NCBI GenBank assembly: GCA_009801015.1
Contig: VHZZ01000272.1
Coordinates: 185,092 to 221,850, forward strand
Length of the DNA: 36,759 nt
Direction of reading: 5' to 3'
Source: Silene noctiflora
Taxonomy: Eukaryota > Streptophyta > Magnoliopsida > Caryophyllales > Caryophyllaceae
Positions 32,291-36,759 of this stretch are shown piece after piece. The notes under the pieces were generated by a model, which worked only from the letters and a program-made list of their open reading frames with translations, searched no databases and had not been told where the DNA came from. Position 1 is the stretch's first letter, and every line of letters begins with the position of its first letter. The position numbers and the translations under genes are program-made.

Positions 32291-32631
32291 TATTTTTGAT
32301 TGTTTAGAGAGAAGAAGTGGAAAGAAGAGTGTGAGAAAGGGAGGAGATGGAAATGGGGGGTTTATAGAAGGGGGGAAATTGAATTGAATGGGCTGGAGAC
32401 AGCTGCAGTTAATTAAGTGTCCACTTGGCTTGATTGAATGTTGTGGTGGTGTACTGGTGTGGTGAGTATGTGTGTGTGTGTTAGAATTGGGTGATTTTTT
32501 TGAAGAAAATTGATTGAATTGAATTGAATTGAATTGCCAATTTGGGTGATTTGGACCAAATGATTTGAAGAATTATTCTAAACCAACCAACATTGCAATA
32601 TATATTTTTGAAAATAGGTTTTCTTTTATTT
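32291..32631 (-). promoter_or_regulatory. EXORDIUM-like gene promoter region
   Basis: A TATAAA box on the minus strand (32361-32366) lies about 71 bases upstream of the start codon, which implies a 5'UTR of roughly 40 bases. Farther upstream are a TG microsatellite near 32465-32480 and (ATTGA)n/(GAATT)n repeats at about 32510-32535. No hormone or phosphate-response element was identified with confidence. Confidence 0.55.
32361..32366 (-). promoter_or_regulatory. TATA box of the EXORDIUM-like gene
   Basis: CTATAAAC on the minus strand, in the expected range before the start codon and followed by a C-rich stretch. It is the clearest core-promoter element in the window. Confidence 0.6.
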
Positions 32632-32780
32632 AGTTGAACTAGGTTGAATTCAGCTTAGCTAAATTGAATGAATCAATTGAAACTGAATGAATTTGAAATA
32701 ACAGATAATTTATATAGAAGTAAAGCTGAGTTGAATTAAAGTGAATTAAATTAAGGTAAGCTAAATTAAAATGAAATGAA
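32632..32780 (+). repeat. GAACTGA-type array, plus orientation
   Basis: Units like GTTGAACTAG, GTTGAATTCA, TTGAATGAAT, GAAACTGAATGAA, then after an AT-rich centre (about 32700-32725) GCTGAGTTGAATTAAAGTGAATTAAA. The period is near 10 bp and all read in the same direction. It lies about 350-490 bp upstream of the EXORDIUM-like start codon. Confidence 0.5.
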
Positions 32781-34254
32781 TTTTCCATGCGCGGTTTATA
32801 TAGATTTTTCATTTTTTTAGCGTATTGTTTATACATTTTGAATTTTGCACCTCAATATTTAATATTTCACTGCGTTGTATTTTGATATGAAAAAAAATAT
32901 GAAATGGAAAACTAATCAAAGAAAATTAAATAAAGTTATAAAATGTGTATTTCTATGAAAATATCATATCCATAAAACTAATAAAGATTTCATTTATAAA
33001 TTTTCTCCAATTATTTTATGTTTTTTTTTTTGCCAAGAAACTAATTGTAAGTATGTGTCAAGTTATTATCTAAAGTAATTTATTGTATTAATGAAAAATT
33101 TAGTAACTTATGGTTTATTATTTAATACCAATTTTTATTTTATTTTAATAAAAAAATCATAATTATAAATTTAATTAAAAGATTAGAGTTTAATTATAAG
33201 AATATATCTATTGAAAAGATTATTTTATTGAAAGAAAGATTGACTTACTTCCTTATTTAAATATATGCATTTTTAGAGGGAAAACTAAGAGAGTTTTTAT
33301 TCTCTTAATAATAAGGGAGATTTGTGGAGATAGAAGTGGGTTTTCAAGGGAAAAGCGGTAGTTTACTGGTTGTAGAGATGGAAGCGGATGACACCTTGTG
33401 CTTGGAAAAAAATGGCACGGATCGTGTCGGTGAAATGAAAATAGGAGATTGACAAATCAAGTACGGCAAGACTCGCCATGAGCCATGCGCGGGCATACCC
33501 AAGCAATTCCTTCGCTTCAGCCTTATTGTATATTGAGAATTTGAGCGTGCCGAAGCATGCCATGTCCGAGTGGGTTGTACAATGCCTAAATTAGCCACGG
33601 TCTTCTTTCTCAAACTTTGACTCAGACATGACCCACACGCCACCGTCCATGCCTACTGTGTTGGGCCGTGTCATTCTCATGTCGTGTTAAAATGAGACAT
33701 GAGCCGTATTGGAGTGTACAAGCCCAACAACCCACGTGTTCACTTTCATCTCTAACTAGTTGTAGGGGAAAATGACAAATTAAGAATAACAAAAAGTAAA
33801 CGAAATGATCCATCTTCAATCACTTTTTTTCTACTCCGTATATGTTAAGGTCTTAAGGAGATATTGTGCTAATTCAAAGGCAAAGCAAATTATTACGAGT
33901 ACTGCACATCTGATATTTTGAGAGGAGTAGTAGAAGGGTGAACGGTAACAATGCAAAAATGGAGAATATACATTATACATTTATACAGTACCTTTAATTT
34001 GAAGAATACAAATCACAAATGTATGAGTGCCCCGTTTCTTTCTTTATCTTCAACAGCAACTGCCCTTTTTTCTTGGGAACCTGACTATTTCTTAAATTTC
34101 TAGATTTTCAGGTTTGTGATTGTACACCAACTTGATGGTATTTCATATTCCTACCTTCCATGCATAATTCCACTTTTATTTATTTATTTATATATATTTT
34201 TTTTTAGTGTCTATTGATAACACTATATTTTGAAATAGTATTTGAACAACAACA
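32781..34254. other. AT-rich intergenic DNA with a repeat-like GC patch, no gene seen
   Basis: Mostly poly-A/T-rich. A GC-richer patch at about 33340-33740 has frames up to 99 residues on the minus strand, but they overlap in different frames and show no known domain. Motifs such as GGCACGGATCGTGTCGG, GGGCCGTGTC and GACATGAGCC resemble a decayed dispersed repeat. An ACTCCGTAT fragment is at about 33834. Confidence 0.45.
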
Positions 34255-34257
34255 TTA

Positions 34258-34594
34258 GGGTAAGATTAGAATCTGTCACATCAGCTTTCCACTAATATTT
34301 ATTATTATTTTATTGTTCAGACTTATCTCAGACTCATCTCAAACTTTATATATTATCCGTAAGACTCGTCTCAGACTCAACTTTTTTACTACACTTTTCT
34401 AGTTTTGACACATGGATGCAATTTATTGGTTGTCATTATAAATATGTGGGGTCAAGACTCTTGTTGAGTCTTAAGTTGAGTCTTGGATCAACTTAAGACT
34501 TTGATAAGACTTTGGTAGATTATTGGTAGTCTTGACTAAATCTTGTCTCAAGACTTACCAAAGTCTTGTCTCAAGACTACCAATAATCTTACCC
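34258..34594. mobile_element. Tourist-like (PIF/Harbinger) MITE, 337 bp
   Basis: Perfect 11-bp terminal inverted repeats, GGGTAAGATTA and TAATCTTACCC, flanked by TTA on both sides (34255-34257, 34595-34597). Inside are many CAAGACT/AGTCTTG and CAGACT motifs. Next to the right end a 22-bp unit (AAATCTTGTCTCAAGACTTA then AAAGTCTTGTCTCAAGACTA) is repeated in tandem. No coding capacity. Confidence 0.85.
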
Positions 34595-34597
34595 TTA

Positions 34598-36759
34598 AGT
34601 CATTCAATTCGAAAGATCAGGTTGATTAGGTTATTTACATTTTAACTCATAATCATACTTTATTTATCTTATTCCGCGTATTTATTTCATTAAAAAACTC
34701 ATCACCTAAGTCATCAATCACACTATTTTTCACTTTTCACTTTTGCTAAAACACACTCATTTAGACAATTTTCTTTTAAATCAAGTCAAACTAGTTCATT
34801 AAATGGATTATATAAAATCATTACAAAAGGTAATTGTGGACTCCAAATATTGAATACTTTAGTCGGATTCTAAGTAACCTACACCCATTTTCTGAAATCC
34901 AGATCGATCAAATTTGCTCAATGATGCTAAATCACGTGGATCTCATCGAGCTTGTTGGTTCTAGTAATATATATATATAAAAATCTATTAATTTAGAGTT
35001 GTCTAGTGTGGATCTCAATTTTAATCAGCTTGTATAAATTCGAATTCAGCTGAATTTAACTATCCCGGTATCATATTTTAGGTGTCATATTAGTTCTTCT
35101 TATATGTGGTTTAGGTGTCATACATCTTAGTTCTTCCTATTTGTGGTTTAGATAGTTAGATATGTTTCAAATTCCTAGCTAGTGAGACTTACTAAGAACA
35201 AATTTGGAGGTGTATTGCTTATCTTAGACACACAATTTAAAATGTCATTGTATTTGCTTAGATGGCATCTTAACAAAAAATTTAGAAAAAAAACACATCC
35301 GATAGGTCAATTTGTTTTGGCATATACATCAAATTAATGGGTCGTTGTATTGCTTAGTTGGCATTTGAAATACACTTGTAACCAAACAAATTTAAGTGTC
35401 ATTTTAATGCTTAGATGGCTTTCCAAATGTTAATTTAGACCAGCAACAAATTAAAGGATCGTCTAATGGAAATTAATTCCACTACATTTTTAGACGTGTG
35501 TGAATTATTGGTAGTTTGGTAGGTTTACTATGGTACATACACTACCTTTGGTTGGTAATAAAGAGGGATATAGGGAGGCATAAAAATGTAAAACTTAGCA
35601 TTAGTGTAGGTTTATTTATCGTATAGTTATTTAGGGCTGTAATTGATTAGAGTTAGATCGTTGAGTCCTCGAAATCTGTTTAGTCAAAGCCCGAGTCAAG
35701 TTCGGTCAAACTAATCTCAAACCCGATCTTGACAAATCTAAGCCGATTCCAAGCTCATCCAAATTAAGCTCAACAGCTTATTTGGACTCGTTATTAGTTT
35801 TTTTACTTTTTTAGCATTACTTAATTTCCCCACATCCCTTATATGTTGGAAAAATCTTGTGTGTGTACCACAAGGTCCATAATCCAAAAGATTGGTCATC
35901 ACTAATTCTTCAATCAAACCTTTCGTCTATTCAGGTATGTTTCGTCTTGAAGATTGGTCCTATCACTAATGGATTTTTTTCGAGACCTAATCCATTTATG
36001 TAGTCAAGTCGAACTGGCTCGGGCCAATTCATTTGGAAAACACGAACAAGCAAAGGCCAGCTCGTGTGATCCCAGTTTATGTGAACTACACTAACTAGCC
36101 TGGTTGGTTCGTGTTTTCCAGATAAACAGGAACAAGTCAATTTGTGTAAACCACAAAAATGGACCAAGTCTCAATTTTTTTCATTGTGTTTGTCTCGTTG
36201 ATATAAGCGAGTTGATAAACTTTTCGCCGAAATCGGACACTCAACACCAAGTTATGGTCGTTTGAAGTTTTTTCATTTTTAATCGTTTCTTTATTAAATC
36301 ATTGTTCGCTTAAAAAAAAATCGCCGCTCTTATTTTTCGTTTAAAAATGAGTTTTTTTTTTTTTTTGTCAAAACTACCTTATATTTAGGAGTATTTATAA
36401 AAAGACTACCTTATATTATTTTTCTTGCTTTAGACTACCTTTATTTTCTTTTTTTTTTGGTCAAAAACTACCTGTGTTGAAAATATGGCGAGATTTAGTC
36501 AATTTAGCAACACTAACCTATCTCACATGACTTTGTTAACATCAAACAACAATGATCAACTACGTCCAACCTCTAATTCAACTTCACAGGAGCAAAATTT
36601 ATGTTTTCACATTTCAGTAATAACTTCGAACATATACTAAAGTTAAGCGTAAGTACATTATGACTTCCCAAAGTCGTGTCTAAGCAAGATTAAAACACAA
36701 AAGAGTCAAGAGAGATAAATTTCATCTAGAAAACTAGCCAAATTTGTCTAGATTCTTAG
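34598..36759. other. AT-rich intergenic tail, no gene seen
   Basis: Short frames only. GTGTCAT/TAGATGGCA motifs recur at 35080-35420 (a loose repeat containing CTTAGATGGC and CATTTTAATGC). CGAGTCAAG/CCGATC phrases at 35680-35760 recall a common plant dispersed repeat. At 36372-36472, AAAACTACCTTATAT, AGACTACCTTATAT, AGACTACCTTTAT and AAAACTACCT recur every 35-50 bp, another worn repeat. The 78-residue minus frame 35931-36167 has no family resemblance. Confidence 0.45.

Noticed and set aside
33344..33643. 99-residue minus-strand frame as a gene
   Set aside because: Overlapping frames of similar length, no domain, and repeat-like GGGCCGTGTC wording nearby suggest transposon debris.
35640..36180. 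Possible coding region near the window end
   Set aside because: Only short frames with no family resemblance; the CGAGTC/CCGATC phrases fit a dispersed non-coding repeat.

Overview
This is nuclear DNA from a flowering plant (eudicot). It is AT-rich, its genes are split by GT-AG introns, and the intergenic space is full of small DNA-transposon relics (MITEs) and LTR-retrotransposon debris. Several repeats (the ACTCCGT Stowaway termini, the AAGACGG/CCGTCTTAAG foldbacks, the GAACTGA-type arrays and an LTR carrying ACTCGACCGAGT motifs) are of a kind I associate with Caryophyllales. That lineage call is recollection and inference, and I cannot name a genus. I found no rRNA, no convincing tRNA, no CRISPR array and no prokaryotic operon.

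Four protein-coding genes can be rebuilt with consistent splice phases. (1) + strand, 2845-7200: a 732-residue tonoplast sugar transporter of the TST2/TMT2 type, five coding exons, with a probable 5'UTR intron. (2) - strand, 9285-10406: an intronless 373-residue plastid homoserine kinase (threonine pathway). (3) - strand, 11204-22818: a 13-exon, 1252-residue EH-domain/EF-hand protein of the AtEH2/Pan1 type, an endocytic TPLATE-complex subunit. Its 3.8-kb first intron holds a Copia relic, a solo LTR and a foldback MITE. (4) - strand, 30729-32290: a two-exon, 360-residue secreted EXORDIUM-like (PHI-1) protein.

Layout: 1-2844 is upstream DNA of the transporter with a Tourist-like MITE. 7201-9284 separates the convergent transporter and kinase genes and shows no recognisable gene. 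10407-11203 combines the kinase promoter with the EH-gene 3' end. 22819-25013 is the EH-gene upstream region, disrupted by a deleted Ty3/gypsy element that landed inside an older MITE. 25014-30728 is repeat-rich intergenic DNA. 32291-36759 is the EXORDIUM-like promoter followed by AT-rich DNA with another Tourist-like MITE.

The genes do not form one pathway. They act in vacuolar sugar loading, amino-acid synthesis, endocytosis and apoplastic growth control. Three of them (transporter, homoserine kinase, EXORDIUM-like) look like an ancestral neighbourhood that is split between two paralogous segments in Arabidopsis. I did not find a convincing undescribed biological system. The most interesting signals are transposon architecture (a nested insertion with a readable empty site, a 19-bp-period array of 12-bp near-palindromes inside an LTR, a solo LTR with three clustered hairpins), a recently expanded ETPR repeat tail in the EH protein, and a dispersed family of 10-bp-periodic arrays.
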